Assembly: GCF_900091625.1 (NCBI RefSeq)
Contig: NZ_FMIC01000002.1
Location: forward strand, 5,890,001 to 5,954,000
Origin: Micromonospora peucetia
GTDB lineage: Bacteria > Actinomycetota > Actinomycetes > Mycobacteriales > Micromonosporaceae
Length of the DNA stretch: 64,000 bases
Direction of reading: 5' to 3'
Numbering within the stretch: the stretch's first letter is position 1; every line of letters starts with the position of its first letter. The position numbers were made by a program, and so were the translations under genes. Shown one piece after another: positions 44,409-53,147 of this stretch. A model generated the notes under the pieces. That model ran no database searches. It had not been told where the DNA came from and saw only the letters and a program-made list of their open reading frames with translations.

Positions 44409-44614
44409 TGCCCATCGTCGTCCGCATCGACGTCCAGTTGGCGAAACGCAAGATGAGCGTCGGCGAGTTCGCCGAGCGGGTCGGGCTCACCCCGGCGAAC
44501 GTGGCGGTACTGAAGAACGGTCGCGCCAAGGCTGTCCGTTTCAGCACCCTGGAAGCCATGTGCCGGGTGCTCGACTGCCAGCCCGGCGACCTGCTCGAGT
44601 GGGTCGAGGAATGA
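44408..44614 (+). CDS. YozG-like Xre-family regulator
   Basis: A protein of 68 residues that consists almost entirely of an Xre helix-turn-helix: MSVGEFAERVGLTPANVAVLKNGRAKAVRFSTLEAMCRVLDCQPGDLLEW is the classic YozG shape. The start ATG overlaps the DUF2975 stop. It is expected to bind its own promoter, where AGTCGAT is repeated. The pair is a common actinobacterial and firmicute module. Confidence 0.9.
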   Translation: MPIVVRIDVQLAKRKMSVGEFAERVGLTPANVAVLKNGRAKAVRFSTLEAMCRVLDCQPGDLLEWVEE

Positions 44615-44714
44615 ACCGTCGCGGCGCACCACAAGCCACGCACCGAGTCGATCGACCATGGCGACCCGCGCACCGGCAGGACCGGCGGCCGGCCCGGCCC
44701 CTGAAGGAGACCCC

Positions 44715-44879
44715 ATGAAATACGTCCTCGCCCTCATCGCCCTGCTCGCCGTCGCGGTCGGCGTCGCCGGCATCGTGTACGGGGAGGCCGACGACTCCCC
44801 CGGCCTGCAACTCCTGGGCGTCGTGCTCGTCGTCGGCGCCGTCGTGTTCGGCGTACGGTCGGCCCGACGCGGCAGGTAG
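44715..44879 (+). CDS. small two-helix membrane protein
   Basis: A protein of 54 residues with a strong AAGGAGA site before the ATG at 44715. Two hydrophobic segments (LALIALLAVAVGVAGIVYG and LLGVVLVVGAVVFGVR) are joined by the acidic loop EADDSPGLQ. Similar small proteins occur beside stress genes in actinobacteria. The function is unknown. It is the last gene of the short cluster that begins with DUF2975, 100 bases after the Xre gene. Confidence 0.78.
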   Translation: MKYVLALIALLAVAVGVAGIVYGEADDSPGLQLLGVVLVVGAVVFGVRSARRGR

Positions 44880-44983
44880 CGACCAGCGCGCGACAACGCA
44901 CCCGCCCTCCGACGAGGCCATCGGCACACGGGGACGGGTGCCCGCCCCTCCGGATCACCAGCCGGCAGCGGTCGGCGCGGCGC

Positions 44984-46621
44984 TCAACTCTTCCCCGCCA
45001 GCGGGGTGTCGGGGTCGTCGACCACGGCACCGGCGTGGAACACGACGCCACCGAGGAGGTCCCGGACGCCGCGCCACCGGTCCAGCCGTGCCCCGGCGAA
45101 GGTGACGTCGCCGTGGAACGAGGCACGCCCCTCGGGACCGCCGAGCTGGAAGGCGGCTGCGGCGAAGACGCCCGCGTCGAAGCGGGTGGTCCCGTGGAAC
45201 TGGGCACCCGTGAAGTCGGCGTGGCCGACCCGGCACCCGCTGAGGTCGAGGTCGACCAGCGTCGCGCCACACAGCGGCAGGTCCGTCTCCGGCCAGTGCC
45301 GCGCCCCCGCCCCGCCTGCGGTGCCGGGGGCCGGTCGCAGGCGCTCGGCGAGCAGCCGCTGGGCGTCGCGCCGCAGCTGGACCTCCCCCGCCTGGGCCGG
45401 AGTCAGCTCGCCGGCCACGTCGAACGCCAGTGGCACCCGCAGGTACGCGCACACGGCGTCGGCCACGCGCTGGCGCAGCTCCGGCCTCGCGTCACCGAGC
45501 TGGCCGAGGATCCGCAGTCCCACGCGGCGGACGTCGGGATCGCGGTCGGCGAGCTGACGGAAGTAGGGCGCGACCGACCGGTCCGCCGCGAGCACGGGGG
45601 TGCCGTCCGGCGTCGCTTTCGACGTCCAGCCGAGGGGCCAGCGGGCCGGCTCGTCGTCGCCCGCCCACCGGGCACCGTCGAGGTCGACGACAGGCTGGTC
45701 GAGGTGGACCGACCCGCCGAACAGGGCGTCCCGGAACGTCGCGACCGCGCCGAACCGCGCCTTGCAGAACCAGGCCGGGCCGTCGAAGCGGACGCCGCGG
45801 AACGACACGGCCCCGACGAAGCGGGCCCCGTCGCCGCCCTCCTCCCAGCGCTGGTAGTCGCCCGTCAGGACGGCGACGGGCCAGCCCGGGTCGTCCTCGT
45901 TCGGCTCGTCCCAGGGTGCGGGTACGACGTCCTCGACGGCGTCCCAGGCCGGATCGTCCTCCCACAGCTCCTCCTCGCCCCGCCCGAACCAGGCCATCGC
46001 GGCGAAGCCCACCCGGTCGAAGCTGGCCGGGCCCCGGAACCGGGCCCGCCCGAACACGGCGTCGGCGGCGAACCGGGCGTCGTCGAACCGGACCGTGCCG
46101 TGGAAGACGGCACGGGCGAAGACCGCGTCGCCGGTGAACCGGGCGTCGGCGAACGAGGTCGACCCGAGGAACCGGGTGTCGGCGAACCGTGCCTCGGCCA
46201 GCTCGCAGCCGCCGAAGTCGGCGTCCACGAGGGCCGCCCCGGACAGGTCCACGGCGATGCCCGGCGACGCCCCGCCCGCTCCGACAGTCTCGTCCGCCCC
46301 GGGGGCGGCGGGGCGCAGCAGCCCGACGAGCACCCGCAGGGTCTCCCGCCGCGCGTCGGCGTCCGCGCCGTCCACCGCGCTCGCTCCGACCGGGCGGCCG
46401 AGGTGACGACCGTGGCCCGCCGTGCCGTCCACAACGGGCGCGACAGCGGGTGTACGCAGGTAGGCGCAGATCGTGTCGGCCGCGTCCTGGCGCAGCACGG
46501 GGTCGGCCGCACCGAGCTCCACCAGCCGCCGCAGGGCGTCCTCCCGCACCGCGCCCGTCGCCTCCGCCACCTGCCGGACGGCGATCCGGAACGCCTCGAC
46601 GCCCACCTCTCCGACCGACAC
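44984..46621 (-). CDS. pentapeptide-repeat protein with duplicated helical-repeat modules
   Basis: A protein of 545 residues made of two similar modules. Each begins with a helical segment ending in an ICAYLR or VCAYLR motif (LRQDAADTICAYLRTP near residue 50, LRQRVADAVCAYLRVP near 395). A run of pentapeptide repeats of the A(D/N)LXX type follows, such as ADFGGCELAEARF, FADARFTGDAVFARA and FRGVRFDGPAWF. Pentapeptide solenoids can mimic DNA or act as scaffolds. The start is placed at the GTG at 46621 because GGGAGG lies five bases upstream; the longer in-frame extension is Arg/Pro-rich noise. No membrane segment is seen, so a soluble interaction scaffold is likely. Confidence 0.88.
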   Translation of the reverse strand: MSVGEVGVEAFRIAVRQVAEATGAVREDALRRLVELGAADPVLRQDAADTICAYLRTPAVAPVVDGTAGHGRHLGRPVGASAVDGADADARRETLRVLVGLLRPAAPGADETVGAGGASPGIAVDLSGAALVDADFGGCELAEARFADTRFLGSTSFADARFTGDAVFARAVFHGTVRFDDARFAADAVFGRARFRGPASFDRVGFAAMAWFGRGEEELWEDDPAWDAVEDVVPAPWDEPNEDDPGWPVAVLTGDYQRWEEGGDGARFVGAVSFRGVRFDGPAWFCKARFGAVATFRDALFGGSVHLDQPVVDLDGARWAGDDEPARWPLGWTSKATPDGTPVLAADRSVAPYFRQLADRDPDVRRVGLRILGQLGDARPELRQRVADAVCAYLRVPLAFDVAGELTPAQAGEVQLRRDAQRLLAERLRPAPGTAGGAGARHWPETDLPLCGATLVDLDLSGCRVGHADFTGAQFHGTTRFDAGVFAAAAFQLGGPEGRASFHGDVTFAGARLDRWRGVRDLLGGVVFHAGAVVDDPDTPLAGKS

Positions 46622-47037
46622 GTGCCCCTCCCGACCCGGTGCGGCAGCCCGCCCACCGGAATTCGCCGCCAGGACCGTCCCGACGTGCCGGCGCAGGATA
46701 GCGGCGGGCGGTGACAGCGCCCCGACGTCATGGCGATCTCCAGGGTGTGCCGGCCCCGCGTCGCCGCTCAAGACGGCCGTTGCGAAGTTGACCGGCGCCC
46801 TGGCCGGGCAGAGCGGGCCGGGGAGATTGCGCACGATGGAAGAACCGGACCGAGGACGGCCGCCCCATGATGAAACGCGGACATCGATCCGCGCGATTCG
46901 ATTGCCCACCGAAGGCGCCGCGCGGGCGGGTCCACGTCGATCGGTGGCCGACGCCGGTCGTGGGCGTCGTCGCCAGCGTCGACGCGACGCCCGCGTTCCC
47001 TCCCCACCGCTTCCCTCCCCCACTCCGAGGAGCGCAT
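46622..47037. other. divergent intergenic region
   Basis: These 416 bases lie between the divergent pentapeptide-repeat and CcdA-like genes. No reading frame is convincing. Promoters for both genes should lie here, but no hexamer pair or operator stands out. Confidence 0.45.
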
Positions 47038-48036
47038 GTGACGCAGACCCACAGGTCCTCCCAGCGGCCCGACGCCCCCGTCCGGCTCGACTCCGACAGC
47101 GCGCGGATCGGGACCTCCGCGTTCGTCAACGGGCACTTCCCCCGGCGCCGCGGGCTGATCATCCTGCTCAGCGTCCTCGGCGGGTTCCTGTTGACCGTCA
47201 TCTGGTCGGCGGAGTTCGTGGACCGGACCATCGGCGACAACGTCGCCAACGGTCTGCTCGGCCACGATGCCAAGGAGACGCCCATCCAGGGCATCGCGGC
47301 CGGCATCCTGTTCGCCTTCGTCTCCGGCATCGCGGGCACGTTCACCGCCTGCAACATCGCCGCCTTCGGCGCCCTGGCCCCGCTGACCGGCACCACGGGC
47401 GGCCGGTTCAGCCGCTTCGTCCAGCCGCTGAAGCCGCTGGGCTGGATGTCGGTCGGCATGGTCGCGGTGTCGGCCGCGTACGGCGCGGTCGTCGGGCTCG
47501 TCGGCACGTCGATGCCGCAGTTCTCCACCGCGCCCAACGCCCCCGGCGGGCTGTCCCCGAGGAGCATCCAGTCCATGGTGGTCTTCGGCGCGATCGGGCT
47601 CATCATGATCTATCTCGGTCTGGCCTCGCTGGGCGTCGTGCCGGACCCGTTCGCCCGGATCGCCCGGCGCTTCCCCAACGCTCCGATGGTCTTCATGGGC
47701 GCACTGATCGCCGGTTTCCTGATCGGCCGGCCCTTCGCGCTGTTCCGACAGATGTTCCGCGACGCCGCCGAGAGCGGCAACCCGCTCTACGGCGCGGCGG
47801 CCTTCACGCTCCAGTCCATCGGCAACATCGTCATCATGGCGGTGCTGTTCCTGCTGCTGGCCTGGCTCGCCGGTTCCCGCCTGCAACGCTGGTTCGCCGC
47901 CCGGCCGAGTCGCCTGGCGGTCCTGACCGCGGTCGCGTTCATCGTCGCCGGGGCCTTCACGTTCCTCTACTGGGACGTGCGGCTGCTCGCCCGCCGCGAG
48001 ATCATCCCCTGGTACCCGACGGCCCCCTGGGCCTGA
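47038..48036 (+). CDS. CcdA/DsbD-like polytopic membrane protein
   Basis: A protein of 332 residues with about eight predicted helices. Residues 85-115 read GILFAFVSGIAGTFTACNIAAFGALAPL, which resembles the first helix pair of CcdA/DsbD-type thiol transporters, but with a single Cys in place of the usual pair. A second repeat-like segment, LQSIGNIVIMAVLFLLLAW, is near residue 265. The start GTG at 47038 has GAGGAG eight bases before it. The product could handle reductant or a small anion across the membrane, but the missing second Cys argues against standard disulfide chemistry. Confidence 0.7.
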   Translation: MTQTHRSSQRPDAPVRLDSDSARIGTSAFVNGHFPRRRGLIILLSVLGGFLLTVIWSAEFVDRTIGDNVANGLLGHDAKETPIQGIAAGILFAFVSGIAGTFTACNIAAFGALAPLTGTTGGRFSRFVQPLKPLGWMSVGMVAVSAAYGAVVGLVGTSMPQFSTAPNAPGGLSPRSIQSMVVFGAIGLIMIYLGLASLGVVPDPFARIARRFPNAPMVFMGALIAGFLIGRPFALFRQMFRDAAESGNPLYGAAAFTLQSIGNIVIMAVLFLLLAWLAGSRLQRWFAARPSRLAVLTAVAFIVAGAFTFLYWDVRLLARREIIPWYPTAPWA

Positions 48037-48107
48037 GCCGGGGCCCACGAGGCCGGGCATCCACCCCTGCCGCGAACCGCCCACCAGGCATCGGCTAGGA
48101 ACTTGAC

Positions 48108-49673
48108 ATGCCCCGCTACCTGCTCTTTCCTGGCCGCCATCACCTGCTGACCCGCTTCCAGGCCGCATACCTTCGCCAGCTCGCGGCGCAGGGCGACGGC
48201 ACTCTCGCCGACGGTGACGGCGCGTCCGGAAGCGAGGACGCCGGCGGGGCGACCGTGGTGTGGGCGGTCACCTCGGCGAACCACGAGAACACCCGGCGCA
48301 ACCCGGTCCCGTACCACCGGCGGGAGGCGGCGATCGAACGGTTCAGCGTGCTCGCCGGGCTCCGGTCCGTGGTGGTACCGGTCTTCGACACCGTACCGAC
48401 GGACAGGTTCGCCGAGGTGACCCTCAAGACCGTCGCGGCGTCCACCGGGTTGGAGCTGACCCCGGCGGACACCGTGGTCGCCTGCTCCACGCCGGAGGTC
48501 GCCGCGATGTACGAACGGCTGGGGTTCCGGATCGCGGGGGTGGAGGCCGACGTCGAGCCCGCACCGGTCCGGCCGTGGGACGTCCTGCTGCGGCTGGCTG
48601 ACGACGACCCGTCGTGGCGTGACCTCACCCACCCGGCGACCGTCGACGTGTACCGCCGCTACCGGCTCGACCAGCTGGTCCGCTCGGTGGTGAACGACCC
48701 GGTGGTCGGCGACGAGGGCGGACTGACCACCACCCGCGACTACCGGACGTACGCCGAGGCGTTCAGCGACGCCGCGCAGCGCAAGTGGGACGCGGTGCGC
48801 GAGCACGTGCGGCCGGGGCGGATCGTCGACGTCGGCTGCGGCGCGGGCGCCGTCCTGGAACTGGCCGACCGGGAGCCGGCCCTGCGGGAGAGCGACCTGA
48901 TCGGGGTCGAGGTGGCCCGGCACCTGTTCGAGGAGTGCGTCCACAAGAAGGCGCAGGGCGTGTTCACCAACCCGAACGTCTTCTTCTACCGGCGTAACGT
49001 GCTCGGCGGGGCGGTGTTCGCCCCGCGCTCGGTGGACACCACGATGACCTTCGCGCTGACCCACGAGATCTGGTCGTACGGCGAGCGGATGGCCTCGCTG
49101 CGCCGGTTCGTGCAGGCCCTCTACGACCACACCGTGCCCGGCGGGGTGTGGATCAACAGTGACGTGTGCGGGCCGGACGGCCAGGACCGGACGGTGCACC
49201 TGCGGCTGGCCACGACGGACGGCGTCAACCCGCCCCGGCCGCGTGCCGACCTGGCGGCCGTGCCGCCCGGTGAGGTGGCGGCGTACGTCGACGCGCTGTC
49301 GACCCGGGCCCGGCTGGACCAGTTCGCCGTCGACTACCGGTTCCCGTTCGCGTACCGCCCGGTGGACGGGGCGGACGGCGTGGTCGAGTTGACCCTCGGC
49401 GCGGCGATGGACTTCCTCACCCGCAAGGACTACACCGACAACTGGCTGTCGGAGACCCAGGAACAGTTCTGCGGCCTGGAGTACGCCGACTGGAAGTCGC
49501 TGCTCACCGACGTCGGCTTCGAGATCGACGCCGCGAGCGGAACGTCCCGCAACGACTGGATCGTCACCAACCGTCTCGCCCCGGTGGCCGCCCTCAGCGC
49601 CCCGGCCGGCGAGCCGCTGGACTGGCCGGTCACCCACGTGCGCCTGGTCGCCCGCCGCCCGGTCAACACCTGA
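48108..49673 (+). CDS. NMNAT-like nucleotidyltransferase fused to a SAM methyltransferase
   Basis: A protein of 521 residues. Residues 1-190 resemble a HxGH-class nucleotidyltransferase: it begins RYLLFPGRHHLLTRFQAAYL, an R-H-H-L-L-T motif where NMNAT enzymes have GxFxPxHxGH, and continues with VTSANHENTRRNPVPYHRREA. Residues 235-500 form a class I SAM methyltransferase with RIVDVGCGAGAVLELA near 240 and VEVARHL as motif II. A TVPGGVWINSD post-motif follows. The ATG at 48108 has AGGAA upstream. The substrate is unknown; the pair of domains would fit activation and methylation of one nucleotide or nucleoside. Confidence 0.8.
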   Translation: MPRYLLFPGRHHLLTRFQAAYLRQLAAQGDGTLADGDGASGSEDAGGATVVWAVTSANHENTRRNPVPYHRREAAIERFSVLAGLRSVVVPVFDTVPTDRFAEVTLKTVAASTGLELTPADTVVACSTPEVAAMYERLGFRIAGVEADVEPAPVRPWDVLLRLADDDPSWRDLTHPATVDVYRRYRLDQLVRSVVNDPVVGDEGGLTTTRDYRTYAEAFSDAAQRKWDAVREHVRPGRIVDVGCGAGAVLELADREPALRESDLIGVEVARHLFEECVHKKAQGVFTNPNVFFYRRNVLGGAVFAPRSVDTTMTFALTHEIWSYGERMASLRRFVQALYDHTVPGGVWINSDVCGPDGQDRTVHLRLATTDGVNPPRPRADLAAVPPGEVAAYVDALSTRARLDQFAVDYRFPFAYRPVDGADGVVELTLGAAMDFLTRKDYTDNWLSETQEQFCGLEYADWKSLLTDVGFEIDAASGTSRNDWIVTNRLAPVAALSAPAGEPLDWPVTHVRLVARRPVNT

Positions 49674-49841
49674 CGCCCCGGGTGACCGGACACCCGGCCG
49701 GTGCCGTCACCAGAGTCAAGCCCTGAACAGCCACCACGCCCAGCAGGCCCGCACCGAGCAATCGTCACGATCCCGGCTGGAGCACTAGTCTGGGCGTCAA
49801 GGTGTTCGACCGCGGCGCGTCATCCTCGGAAAGGCGGAAAC

Positions 49842-50324
49842 GTGGACCTGGAGAGGACTCGGCTGTTCGGCGTGGGAGAGTCGTACGGTTTCACCACCGC
49901 GGCGGGCCAGCGAGGCGCCGTGATCGTGCACTTCGACGGCCGACGCGACCTCGTGCTCTACGACCCCACTGAGCCCGAACGGGCCAAGCACACGTTGACG
50001 CTGGAGGGCACGGAGCCGCGGACGATCGCCGAACTGCTCGGTCTGCCTCTGGTCATGGATCACCTGACGGAGCTGACTCCGCCGTTGGAAGGCGTCGAGA
50101 CCGTACGTATGCCGGTCCCCGCCCAGTCGCCGTATGTCGGCCGCCGGATCGGTGACACGCGTGCGCGGACCCGCACCGGCGCCTCGATCGTCGCGGTGGT
50201 CCGGGGCGATCGCGTGATCCCGTCGCCGGATGTCGACTTCACCATCCAGTCCGGTGATTCGCTGGTGGTCGTCGGCGGCGGTGCCAGCCTCGTCAAACTC
50301 CGTGAGATGTTCACGAACGGCTGA
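49842..50324 (+). CDS. cation:proton antiporter regulatory subunit (TrkA-C type)
   Basis: A protein of 160 residues. Residues 85-155 form a TrkA-C/RCK-C domain (YVGRRIGDTRARTRTGASIVAVVRGD, SPDVDFTIQSGDSLVVVGG), and the N-terminal part reads like the KhtT group. The GTG at 49842 has an AAGGCGGA site. Such proteins regulate a CPA2-type antiporter, which normally follows in the same operon. Here only 93 bases of spacer and then an HsdR fragment follow, so the partner has been lost or is elsewhere. Confidence 0.85.
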   Translation: MDLERTRLFGVGESYGFTTAAGQRGAVIVHFDGRRDLVLYDPTEPERAKHTLTLEGTEPRTIAELLGLPLVMDHLTELTPPLEGVETVRMPVPAQSPYVGRRIGDTRARTRTGASIVAVVRGDRVIPSPDVDFTIQSGDSLVVVGGGASLVKLREMFTNG

Positions 50325-50417
50325 GCCACCACCGCCATCGGCACGGGGTCACGCTGGTCGTCCGCCGAGGTCCGGTGCCGACCCGGTCAGCGGGTCAGGC
50401 CGACCAGCGTCGTCGTC

Positions 50418-50765
50418 ATGAGCCGCACCGCCCGTGACCCGGAGGAGTGGAAGGAGTACACCCCGGACCGGAACGAGTTGGAGCGCATCACCGCCCGGTT
50501 CAACGACCCGGCCGACCCTCTAAAGATCATCATTGTGACGGCGAAGCTGCTTATTGGGTTCGACGCGCCGATCCTGTACGCGCAGTACCTCGACAAGCCG
50601 CTCAAGGAGCACAACCTGCTCCAGGCGATCACCCGCACCAACCGCGTCTACCCGCCGAACAAAACGCACGGGCTGATCGTCGACTACCTGGGCATCTTCG
50701 ACGACGTCGCCAAGGCGTTCGCCTTCGATGAGAAGAGCGTCCAGCAGGTCATCAGCAACACGTAA
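50418..50765 (+). pseudogene. hsdR fragment, type I restriction helicase motif V-VI region
   Basis: A 115-residue open frame whose sequence is unmistakably the late helicase part of HsdR: KIIIVTAKLLIGFDAP, ILYAQYLDKPLKEHNLLQAI, TRTNRVYPPNKTHGLIVDYL and GIFDDVAKAFAFDEKSVQ. Full HsdR is about 1000 residues, so more than 85% is missing. The frame runs in-frame upstream to about 50400 without a proper start. It is probably not expressed as a functional protein. Confidence 0.8.
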
Positions 50766-50974
50766 TGACATTGCTGACCGGATTGGGTATTTTGTTGCGT
50801 TTCCTGGGTTCGGAACCTCCGGTACTTTCGCGCTCGCCTGGGGTTCCTAGATCACGAACGGACCGCGTGGTTCGCGTGGCGGGGCTGGCCGAGGTGTTCG
50901 ATGTTATCGAGAGGGTCGGGCGTTCGGCGCTCCGGTGGCCGACGGGCGTCGGTAGTAATCGCCGCGCTGCACCA

Positions 50975-51658
50975 TCAGGTGAGCATCGTGCGTAGCGCCT
51001 CCAACTCGGCGTCGCTGGCGCCGTATGCCTTGAGGTAGCCGGAGGGGGAGCCGTGATTGCTGCGGATCCAGATCATGGCGTGGAGCAGATGAGTTGCCGT
51101 GACAGGACGGGTTCCATGCCCGCTCACTGTGTCAGCTGGCGGCCCAGTGAGGTTCAGCGCGGCGTTCGAACAGAGGAAGTCCTCGGTGATCTGCGCTTCG
51201 GAGGCATCGAGGAGGGTCTGGATGAGGGCGATGACCAGGCCAGTGCGGTCCTTGCCGGAGGCGCAGTGGATGAGGGCGGGCAGGGCACCCGGAGCGATGA
51301 GCCGCCGGATGACCGCGACCACAGCAGGGCCGGCCTGCTCGGCCATGTATGGGTACAGCGCCACCTGATCGTCTGGCCAGTACTTCTCGACGAATACCGG
51401 ATGGTGGCAGGCTTCGACGTCGAGTCCCTTGCAACGATCCGGTCGCTCGGTCATCTCTGTCCTGGCACGTAAATCGATCACTGTACGTAACCGAAGATCC
51501 TTGAGTACCCGCGCACCCTCAGGCGACAGCGCATGTAGGGCACCGGAACGGTAGAGGGCTCCACGGCGTAGCGATCCCACACCGCCCGCGTCGCGAAAGT
51601 TCCGCACCCCGGGCACGTCAGCGCAGGTGACGACGGTCTTGGCCGTACGACTGATCAT
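50975..51658 (-). CDS. tyrosine-protein phosphatase (DSP/Tyr-phosphatase-3 type)
   Basis: A protein of 227 residues. The signature loop HCASGKDRTGLVIAL carries the catalytic Cys and Arg. The family's early ADVPGVRNFRDAGGVG and YRSGALHALSPEGARVL segments are also intact. It resembles the secreted or cytosolic PtpB-like lipid/Tyr phosphatases. No signal peptide is present. The ATG at 51658 has no ribosome-binding site; CATAAT lies five bases before it, so a leaderless transcript is likely. It is flanked by the HsdR fragment and the protease, in the disturbed region. Confidence 0.88.
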   Translation of the reverse strand: MISRTAKTVVTCADVPGVRNFRDAGGVGSLRRGALYRSGALHALSPEGARVLKDLRLRTVIDLRARTEMTERPDRCKGLDVEACHHPVFVEKYWPDDQVALYPYMAEQAGPAVVAVIRRLIAPGALPALIHCASGKDRTGLVIALIQTLLDASEAQITEDFLCSNAALNLTGPPADTVSGHGTRPVTATHLLHAMIWIRSNHGSPSGYLKAYGASDAELEALRTMLT

Positions 51659-51736
51659 AGGAAATTATGGGGGCCGACCCCCGCTCACCTGCGCGAGGGC
51701 TCCCATATCGACGAGAAGCACCCGCCCCGGCCACGG

Positions 51737-51767
51737 GCAGAGCCCCGGCCACGGGCCGGGGCTCTGC
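51737..51767 (-). terminator. strong hairpin after the secreted protease
   Basis: A perfect 14-bp stem (GCAGAGCCCCGGCC and its complement) with a 3-base loop lies 13 bases downstream of the protease stop on the minus strand. No T-run follows, which is common for actinobacterial terminators. It also separates the phosphatase promoter from the protease unit. Confidence 0.75.
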
Positions 51768-51780
51768 TAATCAGGTGTCA

Positions 51781-52791
51781 CTACGCCGGGGAGAGACCTT
51801 CCGCGAAGTCGTAGAGGCTCTTGATGTCATCGTCGAAATACGGTCCGTCGAATTGGCCGTTACCCGGATTGTCGCCGTGACTGACGACGCTGTTGATGAA
51901 TCCGAGGCCATTCTGGTCGTTGTATTCCTGAAGCCAGGGACCGCCGCTGGAACCGTAGGTCATGTTGCACCACATCCGGATCTGCTGGCCGCCGGCGTGC
52001 CAGGTGCCGCTCTGGCAGTAGTGCTGGCTCTCCCCGCCGCCGAGGTTGGACGGATAGCCGAGGGCCGTCATCAGGGACACGTTGTAGCCCCAGTTCCAGC
52101 GCATGCCGTGGCCACCGACCGTATCGACGACCTTCAGGCCCCAGCTGCCGCCGTTGTGCATGATGGCGATGCCCATGTCCTCGTCCTGGCTGCTGTTGTT
52201 GATCCACGCGGTGCGGGCCGTGAGCTGGTAGGCCACGAACGTGCCGAACGGCCGTGCGCCGTCGCGGTACCGCGGCACGAACTGCCAGTTGCCGTACCAC
52301 TGGCCGCCGCCGCCCTGGTGCACGCAGTGCCCCGCGGTCATGACCAGTCGCCGCTTCCCGCTGCCGACCGCGCTCGCCGAACACTGGGCGGTGCCACCGT
52401 TGGGGGTGGTGAAGTAGACCTTGCCGACGACCGCTGATTCGTTGAGCTGAATGCCGACGTCGGCGCCGCTGGCGACGCTCGGTCGCATCGGCGCGACCGA
52501 GCCCGCCGGTCCGGTCGGCTTCGGCGCCCGGCTCGGCGATTCGGTTACGCCCGCGGGCTTCGCGATGTCGAGGTCGACGGCGTTCGCCATCCGTTCCGGC
52601 GTCCAGAACGCGGCGACCTCCCTGGCGATCGCCTCGTTGGTGATCGCACGACCGTCACTGGTGCGGGCGATGGTGGTGGTGTTGCCGTTCCTTTCGGCGG
52701 TGTTCGGCTTCGCCTCGGCGACCGCCGGAGCGGTGACGACCAGCGCGAGCGCCAGGCTGGCCGCCGCAGACCAACGTAGGGTTGGTTTCAA
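51781..52791 (-). CDS. secreted trypsin-like (S1) serine protease
   Basis: A protein of 336 residues. The start is placed at the TTG at 52791 because AAGGGGG lies six bases upstream and the frame then gives a clean signal peptide (KPTLRWSAAASLALALVV, cut after AVAEA). An ATG 13 codons earlier is less good. A pro-region (about 28-120) precedes the protease domain with catalytic H155 in MTAGHC, D205 in QDEDMGIA and S282 in YGSSGGP. Cys pairs 137-156 and 259-275 fit disulfides. It is predicted to be exported by Sec and activated by loss of the pro-region. Confidence 0.85.
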   Translation of the reverse strand: MKPTLRWSAAASLALALVVTAPAVAEAKPNTAERNGNTTTIARTSDGRAITNEAIAREVAAFWTPERMANAVDLDIAKPAGVTESPSRAPKPTGPAGSVAPMRPSVASGADVGIQLNESAVVGKVYFTTPNGGTAQCSASAVGSGKRRLVMTAGHCVHQGGGGQWYGNWQFVPRYRDGARPFGTFVAYQLTARTAWINNSSQDEDMGIAIMHNGGSWGLKVVDTVGGHGMRWNWGYNVSLMTALGYPSNLGGGESQHYCQSGTWHAGGQQIRMWCNMTYGSSGGPWLQEYNDQNGLGFINSVVSHGDNPGNGQFDGPYFDDDIKSLYDFAEGLSPA

Positions 52792-53147
52792 GTGTTGCCC
52801 CCTTGTCCTGGTTGCTCCATTCGGAGCCACCGGAACGTATCGACAGATTCACTTTGATCGCAACGTAATAGAATGACAGGAAATTGACACTGACTCCTTG
52901 ACGACCGGGAAAGCGAACAGCGCGGCGATAAACAAAACGTGTCCAGCTCGAACAGAAGCCTCGATATTGGCCGCGCAAATCCCACCGCCGCAAATCCGTG
53001 CTCTCGACTTGAGGACGCTCACTGTTGTCGACAAGTGGGAATTGCGATTCGGGCAGCCACGGCGTCCACAGGCGAGCCGGCGACCGCCACGAGGCGGGCC
53101 GGCCGATCCGGTCAGCGGGCCAGGCCGACCGGCACCGGCCCCGCGTG
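52792..53147. other. AT-richer promoter region of the protease
   Basis: The 356 bases between the protease start and the TetR relic are clearly less GC-rich than the window as a whole, especially 52840-53000 (for example CGTAATAGAATGACAGG). They include TTGCGA and GATACG with 16-base spacing on the minus strand, a possible promoter. No intact gene lies in it, although the TetR frame stays open through it. Confidence 0.45.

Noticed and set aside
46622..47023. N-terminal extension of the pentapeptide-repeat frame
   Set aside because: Arg/Pro/Gly-rich and without homology-like features; the GTG at 46621 has a strong site.
50387..50641. Minus-strand frame ending VGLTR, like the ends of other regulators in the window
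   Set aside because: The similarity is only five residues and the rest is the reverse of the HsdR fragment.
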